From Flavobacterium sp. Sd200 (GTDB lineage: Bacteria; Bacteroidota; Bacteroidia; Flavobacteriales; Flavobacteriaceae), in the NCBI RefSeq assembly GCF_009826935.1, contig NZ_WUMN01000003.1, positions 62,001 to 126,000 of the forward strand: a DNA stretch of 64,000 bases, given 5' to 3'. The position numbers and the translations under genes are program-made. A model generated the notes under the pieces. That model had not been told where the DNA came from, ran no database searches, and worked only from the letters and a program-made list of their open reading frames with translations. Positions 1 through 7,993 of this stretch are shown piece after piece. Positions within the stretch are counted from its first letter, which is position 1. Each line of letters begins with the position of its first letter.

Positions 1-441
1 GCCTGTGCCGCTAACGGTTGCAGGGTCAATGCTTTTTTCGTCAAGTATTTTTTTAGCTGCCGGCGATGGTGTACCGCTTGCATAGCTTTTTTCAGCCGGG
101 GCTTCTTTTGGAGCTTCAGCTTTTGGAGCCTCTTTTTTCTCTTCAGCCTTAGGGGCTTCTTCTTTTTTCTCTTCTTTTGCAGGTGCAGCACCATCCGGTT
201 TTGCGCCGTCAGTATCAATAAGACAAACAACCTGTCCTACTTTTACAGCATCGCCTTCTTCTGCCTTTAATGTAATAATACCCGCTACTTCGGCAGGAAG
301 CTCAAGGGTTGCTTTGTCCGAGTCTACTTCGGCAATAGCCTGGTCTTTCTCTACATAATCTCCGTCCTTAACCAGCCATGTTGCTATTTCCACTTCTGTA
401 ATAGATTCCCCCGGTGAAGGAACTTTCATTTCTAAAATCAT
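1..441 (-). CDS. odhB: 2-oxoglutarate dehydrogenase E2 (dihydrolipoyl succinyltransferase), 5' part only
   Basis: The gene starts with ATG at 441 and runs off the left window edge, so 147 N-terminal codons are visible. Residues 1 to about 77 form a lipoyl domain containing DSDKATLEL, whose Lys is the expected lipoylation site. An Ala/Pro/Lys/Glu-rich flexible linker follows. Then comes the beginning of the E3-binding domain (ASGTPSPAAKKILDE). E2 transfers the succinyl group from the E1 thiamine intermediate to CoA in the TCA cycle. It lies 51 bp downstream of odhA on the same strand, the usual odhA-odhB operon. The catalytic domain lies outside the window. The call is secure because the lipoyl motif, linker type and E1 neighbour agree. 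Confidence 0.95.
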   Translation of the reverse strand, partial: MILEMKVPSPGESITEVEIATWLVKDGDYVEKDQAIAEVDSDKATLELPAEVAGIITLKAEEGDAVKVGQVVCLIDTDGAKPDGAAPAKEEKKEEAPKAEEKKEAPKAEAPKEAPAEKSYASGTPSPAAKKILDEKSIDPATVSGTG

Positions 442-492
442 ATCAGTATAATTTTATTGGTGTTGCTATATTATTGAAAATCAAAAATACAA

Positions 493-3297
493 TTAATTAA
501 ATAAATCTTTATCAAAAACCATTGCAATAGCAGCGGCATGGCGTTTTTTAGAACGGGTATAGCTACCTGCTGCCGGTGCGCTGTATGCTTTAAGCGATGC
601 CACACGAAGCTTCACCTCTGTAAAGTTCATAAGCATGTAGCTGTAAGCACCCATGTTGCGCGGCTCTTCCTGTGCCCATACATAATCGTCGGCATTAGGA
701 TATTTGGCTATTATTTCTTTAAGTTGTTCTACGGGTAGCGGGAACAATTGCTCTATTCTTACAAAAGCAACATCATCGCGATTAAGGTTTTCCCTTTCTG
801 CAACAAGGTCGTAGTAGAATTTACCGGTAACAAATACCAAAGTTTTTACTTTGGCGGCATCTGCTGCAGGATCGTCCAGCACTTCTTGGAATGTTCCGTT
901 TGCAAATTCGTCTGCGCTGCTCACAACAAGAGGGTGGCGAAGCAAACTCTTAGGTGTAAACACCACAAGCGGCTTGCGGAACGTGGTTTTCATTTGCCTC
1001 CTTAGCAGGTGGAAAAAGTTTGCAGGTGTTGTACAGTCGGCCACATACATATTGTGGTTGGCACAAAGCTGCAGGTAGCGCTCCATACGGGCGCTGCTGT
1101 GTTCTGCACCCTGGCCTTCATAGCCGTGTGGCAACAACATTACAAGACCATTCTGGTTGTTCCATTTGTCTTCGGCAGCACTAATGTACTGGTCGATCAT
1201 TATCTGGGCACCGTTAGAGAAATCTCCAAACTGGGCTTCCCATATAGTAAGCGCGTTAGGGTTTGCAAGGGCATAGCCATAATCAAAACCTACAACGGCA
1301 TATTCTGAAAGCAATGAGTTAAAGATGTTGAATTTACCTTTGGCATCTTTAAGGTTGTTAAGTGCTATATACTCTTCTTCGCTGTCTTCTACCTTAACAA
1401 CGGCATGGCGGTGAGAGAAGGTTCCCCTCTCTACATCCTGGCCTGATATACGAACATCATAGCCTTCTGTAAGTAACGATCCGTAAGCAAGAAGCTCAGC
1501 CATCGCCCAGTCAAGCTTATCGGTTTCAAAATACATGTTCTTCCTGTCGTTTACCAGTTTTTGTATTTTGCTGATGAACTTTTTATCAGAAGGAAGTTCT
1601 GTAACCACTTTGGCAATATCGGTAAGTATCTCTTTAGAGAAAGCAGTGTTTACTTTTTGCAGCATAGTGTCGGCATCTGCCTGAGCAAAACCGTCCCACT
1701 CATTTTGCATGAAAGGAGTAATAACCGTAAGGTCTTTTTTGCGCGAAGCCTCAAGGTTTTCTTCAAGCTTGGCTTTATATTCTTTTTCAAGGCCGCTCAC
1801 ATAACTGCCGTCTATAACGCCTGCTGCTAATAGTTTTTCAGCATACAGGTCGCGTGGATTTTTTTGTTTGGCAATAAGCTTGTAAAGTTTTGGCTGGGTG
1901 AAACGTGGCTCATCACCTTCGTTATGCCCATATTTACGGTAACCTAAAAGGTCTATAAATACGTCTGTGCCAAACTCCATGCGGTAGTCTAAGGCAAAAA
2001 GGGCAGCATGTACTACAGCCTCGGCATCATCGGCATTTACGTGCAATACAGGCGAAAGGGTAACCTTAGCTACATCGGTACAATAAGTAGACGAACGGGC
2101 ATCAAGGTAGTTGGTTGTAAAACCTACCTGGTTGTTTACCACTACGTGAATGGTACCGCCTGTTTTATAGCCGTCAAGCTTAGACATCTGTACAATTTCA
2201 TACACTATACCCTGACCTGCAACAGCAGCATCGCCATGCAGTGCAATAGGTAGTACTTTGCTAAAATCGTCCGGAAAATATTTGTCCTGTTTAGCCCTGG
2301 CTATACCTTCTATAACCGCACCCACGGTTTCAAGGTGGCTTGGGTTTGGTGCAAGGTTAATGTTTATTTTTTTACCTTCTTTGCTCACCTTCTCAGAGGT
2401 AAGGCCAAGGTGGTATTTTACGTCGCCATCAAAAAGAGCATCGTCATCATAATCTTTACCGTCAAACTCGCTGAATATATCGGCGGTGTTTTTGCCAAAC
2501 ACATTAGCCAATACACTAAGGCGGCCCCTGTGCGGCATACCCATTACAAATTGCTCCACGCCTTTATTGGCAGCAGCTTCAATTATGGCATCAAGCGCAG
2601 GGATAAGCGATTCGCCTCCTTCAAGAGAGAAACGTTTTTGACCTACATATTTAGTATGAAGGAAATTTTCGAAAGAAACGGCTTCGTTAAGCTTGAAAAG
2701 GATGTCCTTTTTTTGCTCTGCCGAAAAATCAGGCTGGTTGTTGTTTACCGATAGCCTGTTTTGTATCCACTGCCTTGTTTTAGGGTCGCGAATGTACATA
2801 TATTCAATACCTATATGCCCACAGTACACTTTTTCAAGATGCTCAACAATTTGTTTTAGCGTAGACGATGGCAGTCCAACTTCTTTAGCCGCATCAAATA
2901 CGGTGTCAAGGTCAGCATTGCTAAGACCATAGTTTTCAATGTCTAGTGTAGGGCTGTAGGTTCTGCGGTCGCGCACAGGGTTTGTTTTTGTAAACAGGTG
3001 GCCTCTTGTGCGGTAGCCTTCAATAAGGTTTAATACCTTAAATTCTTTTTGGAGTTTTTCCGGTATACCGGTGTAGTCAGAAACCGGAGCCTGCGGTGCA
3101 GCAGCAGCGGTTTGCTGTTGTGGTGCAGCGGCTACAACTTCTGTAGCGCCTGATCCGTAATCGGAAGCTGCAAAATCAAATCCCTGAAAGAAGCTTCTCC
3201 AGCTTGGTTCTACACTGTCGGGATTTTCAATATATTGATCGTATAAATCTGCAAAAAAGGCAGTGTGTGCTGCATTTAAAAAGGAAAACCTGTCCAT
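493..3297 (-). CDS. odhA: 2-oxoglutarate dehydrogenase E1 component
   Basis: This 934-residue protein matches the usual SucA/OdhA length (about 930). It is the thiamine-diphosphate-dependent decarboxylase that converts 2-oxoglutarate and lipoyl-E2 to succinyl-dihydrolipoyl-E2 and CO2. The N-terminus (AHTAFFADLYDQYIENP) is the conserved E1 segment that contacts the complex core. An Ala/Gln-rich linker follows at about residues 55-75. The ThDP-binding and catalytic part includes MPHRGRLSVLANV, HGDAAVAGQG and VVNNQVGFTT. The transketolase-like C-terminal half contains LPHGYEGQGAEHSSARMER. A Bacteroidota-type promoter lies at 3337-3367, about 40 nt before the ATG. The gene is co-transcribed with odhB. 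Confidence 0.97.
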   Translation of the reverse strand: MDRFSFLNAAHTAFFADLYDQYIENPDSVEPSWRSFFQGFDFAASDYGSGATEVVAAAPQQQTAAAAPQAPVSDYTGIPEKLQKEFKVLNLIEGYRTRGHLFTKTNPVRDRRTYSPTLDIENYGLSNADLDTVFDAAKEVGLPSSTLKQIVEHLEKVYCGHIGIEYMYIRDPKTRQWIQNRLSVNNNQPDFSAEQKKDILFKLNEAVSFENFLHTKYVGQKRFSLEGGESLIPALDAIIEAAANKGVEQFVMGMPHRGRLSVLANVFGKNTADIFSEFDGKDYDDDALFDGDVKYHLGLTSEKVSKEGKKININLAPNPSHLETVGAVIEGIARAKQDKYFPDDFSKVLPIALHGDAAVAGQGIVYEIVQMSKLDGYKTGGTIHVVVNNQVGFTTNYLDARSSTYCTDVAKVTLSPVLHVNADDAEAVVHAALFALDYRMEFGTDVFIDLLGYRKYGHNEGDEPRFTQPKLYKLIAKQKNPRDLYAEKLLAAGVIDGSYVSGLEKEYKAKLEENLEASRKKDLTVITPFMQNEWDGFAQADADTMLQKVNTAFSKEILTDIAKVVTELPSDKKFISKIQKLVNDRKNMYFETDKLDWAMAELLAYGSLLTEGYDVRISGQDVERGTFSHRHAVVKVEDSEEEYIALNNLKDAKGKFNIFNSLLSEYAVVGFDYGYALANPNALTIWEAQFGDFSNGAQIMIDQYISAAEDKWNNQNGLVMLLPHGYEGQGAEHSSARMERYLQLCANHNMYVADCTTPANFFHLLRRQMKTTFRKPLVVFTPKSLLRHPLVVSSADEFANGTFQEVLDDPAADAAKVKTLVFVTGKFYYDLVAERENLNRDDVAFVRIEQLFPLPVEQLKEIIAKYPNADDYVWAQEEPRNMGAYSYMLMNFTEVKLRVASLKAYSAPAAGSYTRSKKRHAAAIAMVFDKDLFN

Positions 3298-3336
3298 ACT
3301 TTATGTCTTTGTGAACTTGTTTTAATAAATTTTATG

Positions 3337-3367
3337 CAAAAGTACACTAATTATAATAATCTCTCAA
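3337..3367 (-). promoter_or_regulatory. Predicted promoter of odhA-odhB
   Basis: Read on the minus strand, TTG (3367-3365) is followed by 20 nt and TACTTTTG (3344-3337). This fits the Bacteroidota consensus TTTG/TTG - N19-21 - TAnnTTTG. The predicted start of transcription is about 30 nt before the odhA ATG. Confidence 0.7.
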
Positions 3368-3412
3368 CGTTTTTTATATATTTATGCTCAATAAATATAC
3401 ACCACTCCAGTA

Positions 3413-3961
3413 ATGCAGCTACGCTTTTTCAATTTATTAACAAGAATGTCGCTATTATTCGCAATCTGTTTACAGTTTGTGAACGCTAATGCGCAGGACA
3501 GCGTTAATTTTTGGGATAAGGTGCGATTTGGAGGTGGTATAGGTGCGGCGTTTGGCAGTGGCTACACCGATGTAGCTATAGCACCCGGAGCTATATATCA
3601 ATTTAATAATTATGTGGCTTTAGGGCTTGGTGTTCAGGGAAGTTATGTGCGCCAGCGCGATTATTATGAGTCTTTTATGTATGGAGGGTCGGCCATTGTG
3701 TTATTAAACCCCATACCGCAGGTACAGCTTTCTGCCGAGTTGGAGCAGTTGCGTGTAAACCTGAATGTAGATGAACGCTTCGAAGATCGTTATCCTTACC
3801 TTAATTTTCGCGACCGTGATTTTTGGAACACCGCCCTGTTTGTAGGTGCGGGTTACCAAATGCAAAACGTTACTATTGGCCTTCGCTATAATGTGCTCTA
3901 CAATAAAAAAGATATGGTGTATAGCGATGCGTTGATGCCATTTATAAGGGTGTATTTTTAG
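3413..3961 (+). CDS. Small outer-membrane beta-barrel protein next to odhA
   Basis: This 182-residue protein has a signal peptide (cleavage probably after NANAQ, about residue 27). The mature part is made of alternating amphipathic strands: VRFGGGIGAAFGSGYTDVAIAPGAIYQ, then a YVALGLGVQGSYV-type strand, and a terminal aromatic residue (PFIRVYF). That pattern is typical of an 8-stranded outer-membrane barrel. It is divergent from odhA. Homologues in this position are sometimes labelled alpha-ketoglutarate decarboxylase by neighbour transfer, but nothing in the sequence supports an enzymatic role. Function is unknown and the fold assignment is an inference. Confidence 0.75.
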   Translation: MQLRFFNLLTRMSLLFAICLQFVNANAQDSVNFWDKVRFGGGIGAAFGSGYTDVAIAPGAIYQFNNYVALGLGVQGSYVRQRDYYESFMYGGSAIVLLNPIPQVQLSAELEQLRVNLNVDERFEDRYPYLNFRDRDFWNTALFVGAGYQMQNVTIGLRYNVLYNKKDMVYSDALMPFIRVYF

Positions 3962-4080
3962 GTTGATTTGTTAATGTGGTAATTTGGTTATTTGAAAGAA
4001 CGGAATGCGGATGACACGGATTTGTCAGATTTACACTTCTTTCAAGACTGAGTGGTCTTTGCGAAGCACGAAGCAATCTA
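3962..4080 (+). repeat. Left arm of a long imperfect inverted repeat around the 4083-4535 gene
   Basis: The arm begins at the base after the stop codon of the preceding gene. It contains three blocks that recur inverted in 4549-4681: 3982-3995 (14 bp perfect, pairs with 4649-4662), 4007-4023 (17 bp perfect, pairs with 4621-4637) and 4051-4080 (28 of 30, pairs with 4549-4578). Blocks of the GTCATTGCGAGGCACGAAGC type and the GCGGATGACACGGATTT type are dispersed intergenic repeats known from many bacterial genomes. Confidence 0.9.
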
Positions 4081-4082
4081 AG

Positions 4083-4535
4083 TTATTTCATTCGTACATA
4101 AATACCACACTGAGGGTAAATTAACTGAACGAGATAGTCTTCTTTTGTTAAGTACTGGTACCAATGTTTGTATTTTTTATCTCTGAAATCAAACACATCG
4201 ATCATTAAATAAGGACCCATTATTAGTTTCTTGTTTAGCTTTATATCAAAATTAGCTATTTCCTGTTTACTTTTTTTATAGCTATAGTAATCAAAGTGTA
4301 ATGTAAATTCACCTATTGAATCAGTCTTAATCAACTCAAACACTTCCTTATCTAATATGAGATCTCCCGGATAATAATTTGGTCGATGAATTTCATCTTT
4401 AAACTTTATATAGAGATTAGCAACCTCACCATGTTTAAGAGTTACACCGTTTACCTGAAGTATGACATTCACATTTTGCGCAGAAACAAAATGAATAAAA
4501 AGCAAAATGTTTAAAATGCAGTAAAATATCCTCAT
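4083..4535 (-). CDS. Orphan exported protein enclosed by inverted repeats
   Basis: This 150-residue protein has an N-terminal signal peptide (MRIFYCILNILLFIHFVSAQ, cleavage near residue 20). The mature chain is rich in Lys, Tyr, Ile and Asp. I recognise no family. The pattern of short beta-prone segments (VNVILQVNGVTLKHGEVANL) could be a small beta-sandwich, but this is only an impression. The gene is more AT-rich than its neighbours. It fills the whole space between two arms of an inverted repeat, which suggests a cassette inserted between two convergent core genes. No transposase is present. Function is unknown. Confidence 0.7.
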   Translation of the reverse strand: MRIFYCILNILLFIHFVSAQNVNVILQVNGVTLKHGEVANLYIKFKDEIHRPNYYPGDLILDKEVFELIKTDSIGEFTLHFDYYSYKKSKQEIANFDIKLNKKLIMGPYLMIDVFDFRDKKYKHWYQYLTKEDYLVQLIYPQCGIYVRMK

Positions 4536-4548
4536 AACAATTTTAATT

Positions 4549-4681
4549 TAGATTGCTTCGTGCCTCGCAATGACCACTTATGCCCAGTATAGTGTATTAA
4601 AAAATCCGCGCCAATCCGTCAAATCCGTGTCATCCGCGTTCCATCCTCTCAAATAACCAAATCACAAATAACCGCATCAAC
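4549..4681 (-). repeat. Right arm of the inverted repeat around the 4083-4535 gene
   Basis: This is the inverted counterpart of 3962-4080. The order of matching blocks, read inward from the outer end, is 4649-4662, 4621-4637 and 4549-4578. The outer end stops 5 bp short of the stop codon of the next gene at 4687, so the repeat and its enclosed gene occupy the entire intergenic space. Confidence 0.9.
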
Positions 4682-4686
4682 AAAAA

Positions 4687-5037
4687 CTAATACCTATTCC
4701 TAAACCACACTTTTTGCCATTCTCTCTTTAATATAAGGAATGCTACATCTTCCGATAGCTGCACAAGGTCAGACCCATCAAGGCTGCGTACTTGCTCTTC
4801 TGATACATCTATAATGTAGAGCAGGTTTAAATATTCGGCAAACTTGTGTTGTATAAGGCGGTATATTTTTTCGTGCAGTTGTATTTTAAGCTCTGCGGGT
4901 GTGGTGCTTTTATGGAAATTAACTGACTCGTTAGCTAAATTGAAATCTTTATTGATCTGCTCAATAAGTTTAAGATATAGATCTTCGCTTTCGGCTTCGG
5001 CAAGCAATAGGTCGGTAGTTTGGGGGGCTGTAAACAT
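4687..5037 (-). CDS. Conserved small protein coupled to polyprenyl synthetase
   Basis: This 116-residue soluble protein has no signal peptide. It is mostly helical, with heptad-like stretches (LYLKLIEQINKDFNLANESVN; LKIQLHEKIYRLIQHKFAEYLNLLYIIDVSEEQV). Its ATG overlaps the stop codon of the upstream polyprenyl synthetase gene (TAATG at 5037), which implies translational coupling. I recognise the type as a conserved Bacteroidota protein without a known function and do not assign one. A structural or regulatory role for the synthetase is possible from the coupling alone. Confidence 0.75.
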   Translation of the reverse strand: MFTAPQTTDLLLAEAESEDLYLKLIEQINKDFNLANESVNFHKSTTPAELKIQLHEKIYRLIQHKFAEYLNLLYIIDVSEEQVRSLDGSDLVQLSEDVAFLILKREWQKVWFRNRY

Positions 5038-6011
5038 TATACGTTGCGTTTCATTAACTTTTCGCCAAAGGCCTTAAGGGCTTCTTTTTTGTCGGTAGCA
5101 ATATCCATGGTTTCCAGTGTCTCAAAAGCTTTTAAAGTATATTCTTCTATCGCTTTTTGTGTTGCTGCGGAAGCTCCGGTTGCATTGAACAATTCTTTTA
5201 CAGTTGCTATCTTTTGGGTACTGTCTTCGGGATGCGATGTAAAATAATCAGACAATTGCTCCGCCTGTGCAACGGTGGCAAATTCTTTCGCTTTAAGATA
5301 AAGGTAGGTTTTTTTGTTTTCTATAATATCTCCGCCCACCTGTTTTCCAAAAGTCTCCGGATCGCCAAAGGCATCAAGATAGTCGTCCTGTAATTGAAAA
5401 GCAATGCCAAGATTAAGGCCAAAGTTGTATATATCTTTACAGTTTTGAGTAGAAGTTTTCGCTACAATAGCCCCCATTTGCATGGCTGCACCTACCAATA
5501 CTGCTGTTTTATATTCTATCATTTTAAGGTACTGCGGTATGGTAACATCGGTTCGGTTTTCAAAGTCCACATCCCATTGCTGGCCTTCACATACCTCTAA
5601 AGCGGTTTTACTGAACAGCTTTGCCAAAGCCTGAAATATTTGGGGTTCGTATTGTTCAAAATACTGGTAAGCCATTATCAGCATGGCATCGCCCGAGAGT
5701 ATTGCGGTATTAAGATCCCATTTTTCGTGCACGGTTTGGTTGCCCCGGCGCAGGGGGGCGTCATCCATAATGTCGTCATGTACCAAAGAAAAATTATGAA
5801 ATATCTCTACCGCTACCGCTGCAGGTAATGCCTCTTTGCAATCAGTATCAAACACTTCTGCTGTCATTAGTGTTAGCACCGGTCGCATGCGTTTGCCGCC
5901 AAGTGACAATATGTAGTTTACAGGAGCATAAAGGTTTGAGGGTTCTTTAGAGATGGTTGCCGACTCAAAATAATCAGCAATTATTTGCTGGTAATGTGCT
6001 ATGGGTTGCAT
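5037..6011 (-). CDS. Polyprenyl (short-chain isoprenyl) diphosphate synthase
   Basis: This 324-residue trans-isoprenyl diphosphate synthase condenses isopentenyl diphosphate with allylic diphosphates. The first Asp-rich motif DDIMDD is at residues 79-84 and the second, DDYLD, is at 209-213. GGKRMRP near residue 38 binds diphosphate. The first motif has the plain DDxxD spacing with Phe five residues before it, which in this family usually limits the product to about C15-C20. The exact chain length is an inference. It acts in the cytosol and supplies precursors for quinones, carotenoids or lipid carriers. A promoter lies at 6027-6057. The next gene starts inside its stop codon. Confidence 0.92.
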   Translation of the reverse strand: MQPIAHYQQIIADYFESATISKEPSNLYAPVNYILSLGGKRMRPVLTLMTAEVFDTDCKEALPAAVAVEIFHNFSLVHDDIMDDAPLRRGNQTVHEKWDLNTAILSGDAMLIMAYQYFEQYEPQIFQALAKLFSKTALEVCEGQQWDVDFENRTDVTIPQYLKMIEYKTAVLVGAAMQMGAIVAKTSTQNCKDIYNFGLNLGIAFQLQDDYLDAFGDPETFGKQVGGDIIENKKTYLYLKAKEFATVAQAEQLSDYFTSHPEDSTQKIATVKELFNATGASAATQKAIEEYTLKAFETLETMDIATDKKEALKAFGEKLMKRNV

Positions 6012-6026
6012 TACTGTTTTTTTTTG

Positions 6027-6057
6027 CTAAAGTAAAGCATTCCGCAATTGTATCAAA
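6027..6057 (-). promoter_or_regulatory. Predicted promoter of the polyprenyl synthetase gene
   Basis: On the minus strand, TTTG (6057-6054), 19 nt, then TACTTTAG (6034-6027). This matches the Bacteroidota promoter with one mismatch in the -7 box. The ATG follows 16 nt further on. Confidence 0.55.
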
Positions 6058-6167
6058 ACACTTGAGGCAGGACAGTGCATGATGTACTATAAGACTATAT
6101 ATGCTAAATTTCAGGACTAAATAACAAACCCTCTTTGTGTTGAGGTGTTTGATTCAAAACCAGCATC

Positions 6168-7175
6168 ATGAAAAGCATACAATATATCATATTATTTCTG
6201 TTTATCCCTGGGTTTATTATTGCGCAAAGCGAAGGTGTTAAAACCCCTGCGCCCAAACCCCTTTTTGACGATCCTGTTTATCATGGCGCGGCAGACCCGA
6301 CTATTGTGTGGAATAAAAAAGCTAAGAAGTGGTGGATGTTTTATACCAACCGCCGTGCGGGCGACAGCACTGCCACAGGAGTTACCTGGGTTCATGGCAC
6401 TGATATAGGTATTGCAGAATCGGCAGATGGTGTTAAGTGGAGCTATAAAGGTATTGCAAACATTAACTACAAACCCACTAAAGAATATACCTATTGGGCT
6501 CCGGCTATTGTAGAAAACAAAGGGTTGTATCACATGTATCTTACGTATGTCCCCGGAATTTTTGCCGATTGGAAGCATCCAAGGAACATTATTCACCTGA
6601 CGAGTAAAAATCTTTTGGACTGGAAATTTGAATCGGTAGTTAAACTGGTTACCGATAAAGTTATTGATGCCTGTGTTTATAAGTTGCCCGATGGTACTTT
6701 CAGGATGTGGTATAATAATGAGCCTGATGGCAAAGCGGTTTATTATGCAGACAGTAAAGATCTTTATAGTTGGACAGATAAGGGCAAGGCTATTACAGAT
6801 ATGCCCGGTGAAGGTCCTGTTGTGTTTAAGTGGAATGACAAATACTGGATGATAGTAGACAACTGGAAAGGGCTTGGTGTTTACAGCAGTGAAAATCTTT
6901 TGGACTGGAAAAGACAGGAAGAAAGGCTTGTTGAACTGCCCGGAAAAGGTAAAGATGACCAGTCGATTGGTGGGCATGCCGATGTGATTGTTAGTAATAA
7001 CAGGGCTTATCTTTTTTATTTTACCCATCCTGGACGTAATAAAACGGCTCCCGGTACAACCGAATTCGAAAAGCGACGCAGTGTAATTCAGGTTACGGAA
7101 CTTTATTATAAAGATGGTAAACTATCATGCGATAGAGATGAGGCTTGTTTTATCGATCTTATTCCTTTAAAATAA
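6168..7175 (+). CDS. Secreted GH43-like five-bladed beta-propeller glycosidase
   Basis: This 335-residue protein has a signal peptide (MKSIQYIILFLFIPGFIIAQ). The mature part shows the clan-F/GH43-like layout. HGAADPTIVW (about residues 39-48) gives the catalytic-base Asp. YWAPAIVE is the blade-2 motif with the pKa-modulating region. GEGPVVFKWNDKYWM (about residues 209-223) gives the likely acid Glu. GHADVIVSNNRAYLFYFTHPG follows. The length fits a single-domain propeller enzyme. It probably hydrolyses furanosides or related glycans in the periplasm or outside the cell. Substrate cannot be read from the sequence, and GH117- or GH130-like relatives are alternatives. It stands alone with no SusCD pair beside it. 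The reverse strand also has a long open frame, but it lacks protein features. Confidence 0.85.
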   Translation: MKSIQYIILFLFIPGFIIAQSEGVKTPAPKPLFDDPVYHGAADPTIVWNKKAKKWWMFYTNRRAGDSTATGVTWVHGTDIGIAESADGVKWSYKGIANINYKPTKEYTYWAPAIVENKGLYHMYLTYVPGIFADWKHPRNIIHLTSKNLLDWKFESVVKLVTDKVIDACVYKLPDGTFRMWYNNEPDGKAVYYADSKDLYSWTDKGKAITDMPGEGPVVFKWNDKYWMIVDNWKGLGVYSSENLLDWKRQEERLVELPGKGKDDQSIGGHADVIVSNNRAYLFYFTHPGRNKTAPGTTEFEKRRSVIQVTELYYKDGKLSCDRDEACFIDLIPLK

Positions 7176-7216
7176 ATATGTTTTTTTAAGTGTCTGTTTT
7201 TCAGTGTAAATTTTGT

Positions 7217-7266
7217 TTGACAATTTTGTAAAAACTTTGGAAACTTTTTTGGTTTATAAAGTTTCC
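7217..7266 (+). promoter_or_regulatory. Candidate TetR operators in front of the first tetR gene
   Basis: Two elements are visible. TTGACAATTTTGT at 7217-7229 recurs inverted before the second tetR gene, within 7934-7948. GGAAACTTT (7239-7247) and AAAGTTTCC (7258-7266) form a perfect 9-bp inverted repeat with a 10-bp spacer lying directly over the predicted -33/-7 interval. A bound repressor would exclude RNA polymerase, so autorepression is likely by inference. Confidence 0.55.
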
Positions 7267-7278
7267 TTTGTATATTTG
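7248..7278 (+). promoter_or_regulatory. Predicted promoter of the first tetR gene
   Basis: TTTG (7248-7251), 19 nt, TATATTTG (7271-7278). This is a perfect Bacteroidota consensus. Transcription should start near 7285, so a TTG start at 7268 is excluded and ATG 7301 (or 7292) is preferred. Confidence 0.7.
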
Positions 7279-7300
7279 CCGCAGAATTTTAATGCTGAAT

Positions 7301-7915
7301 ATGAAAGATCAGATATTAGATAAGGCTAACGAAATGTTTTTATCCATTGGTTTTAAGAGTGTTACCATGGATGATATTGCTGTGGCTTTAGGTATATCTA
7401 AAAAAACTATTTATCAGCATTACGCCAACAAGCACGAGTTGGTACAGGCGAGTACAACAAAATTATTTCATGAAATTTCTGATGGAGTAGATATTATTGT
7501 TTCAGAAAATCATAACCCAATTGAAGAATTTTTTGTGGTGCGCGATTTTTTGTCTGTCAAGCTAAACAATGAAAGTGCTTCTCCTTTTTATCAGTTGCAT
7601 AAATTTTTCCCGGAGGTATCGGCAGGACTGCATTCTCTTAAGTTTGAAAAAATGTACAAAACAATGTCTGAAAACCTTAAACGTGGTATTAGTGCAGGAT
7701 TGTACAGGCAGGATATTGATAATGATTTCATTAGCCGAATCTATTTTTCAGGGCTTAATGCAACAAAAGAGGAAGATATATTTCCGCCGGCAATGTACAA
7801 CGCAAGCGACCTTATGAGGCAATTTTTAGAGTACCATTTGCGTGCCATTGTAACTGAAAAAGGCTTGCAGGTTCTTGCGAAAATCATAAAGACAAACGCT
7901 GTCAAAAAAAAATAA
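7301..7915 (+). CDS. TetR/AcrR family transcriptional regulator (first of two)
   Basis: With the ATG at 7301 the protein has 204 residues, normal for TetR. The N-terminal helix-turn-helix is MKDQILDKANEMFLSIGFKSVTMDDIA followed by LGISKKTIYQHYANKHELV, the recognition helix. The C-terminal two-thirds is a helical ligand-binding and dimerisation domain of no recognisable subtype. An upstream in-frame ATG at 7292 is possible. The 28-bp palindrome over its own promoter suggests autoregulation. It precedes a second tetR and an RND efflux operon on the same strand, so it probably senses an envelope or toxic compound. Confidence 0.9.
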   Translation: MKDQILDKANEMFLSIGFKSVTMDDIAVALGISKKTIYQHYANKHELVQASTTKLFHEISDGVDIIVSENHNPIEEFFVVRDFLSVKLNNESASPFYQLHKFFPEVSAGLHSLKFEKMYKTMSENLKRGISAGLYRQDIDNDFISRIYFSGLNATKEEDIFPPAMYNASDLMRQFLEYHLRAIVTEKGLQVLAKIIKTNAVKKK

Positions 7916-7926
7916 TCATTTTTAAA

Positions 7927-7974
7927 TTGTGTTTAACAAAATTGTCAATACTTTTGCGTTGACAAAAATGTCAA
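7927..7974 (+). promoter_or_regulatory. Promoter and TetR-type operator of the efflux operon
   Basis: The promoter is TTG (7927-7929), 19 nt, TACTTTTG (7949-7956). A half site TTGTCAA (7942-7948) lies inside the spacer. The palindrome TTGACAAAAATGTCAA (7959-7974; arms TTGACA/TGTCAA, spacer AAAA) covers the predicted transcription start. The first half site also pairs with TTGACAA at 7959-7965. Repeated TTGACA arms around a start site are the expected architecture for TetR repression. Confidence 0.65.
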
Positions 7975-7993
7975 ACAAAATAGTTAAACGGTA

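Noticed and set aside
6192..7028. Long open frame (278 codons) on the minus strand opposite the GH43-like gene
   Set aside because: Composition and lack of motifs fit the shadow of the real plus-strand gene, which has a signal peptide and propeller motifs.
7268..7300. TTG start for the first tetR gene
   Set aside because: It overlaps the promoter; transcription would begin after it. ATG 7301 starts at the typical TetR N-terminus.
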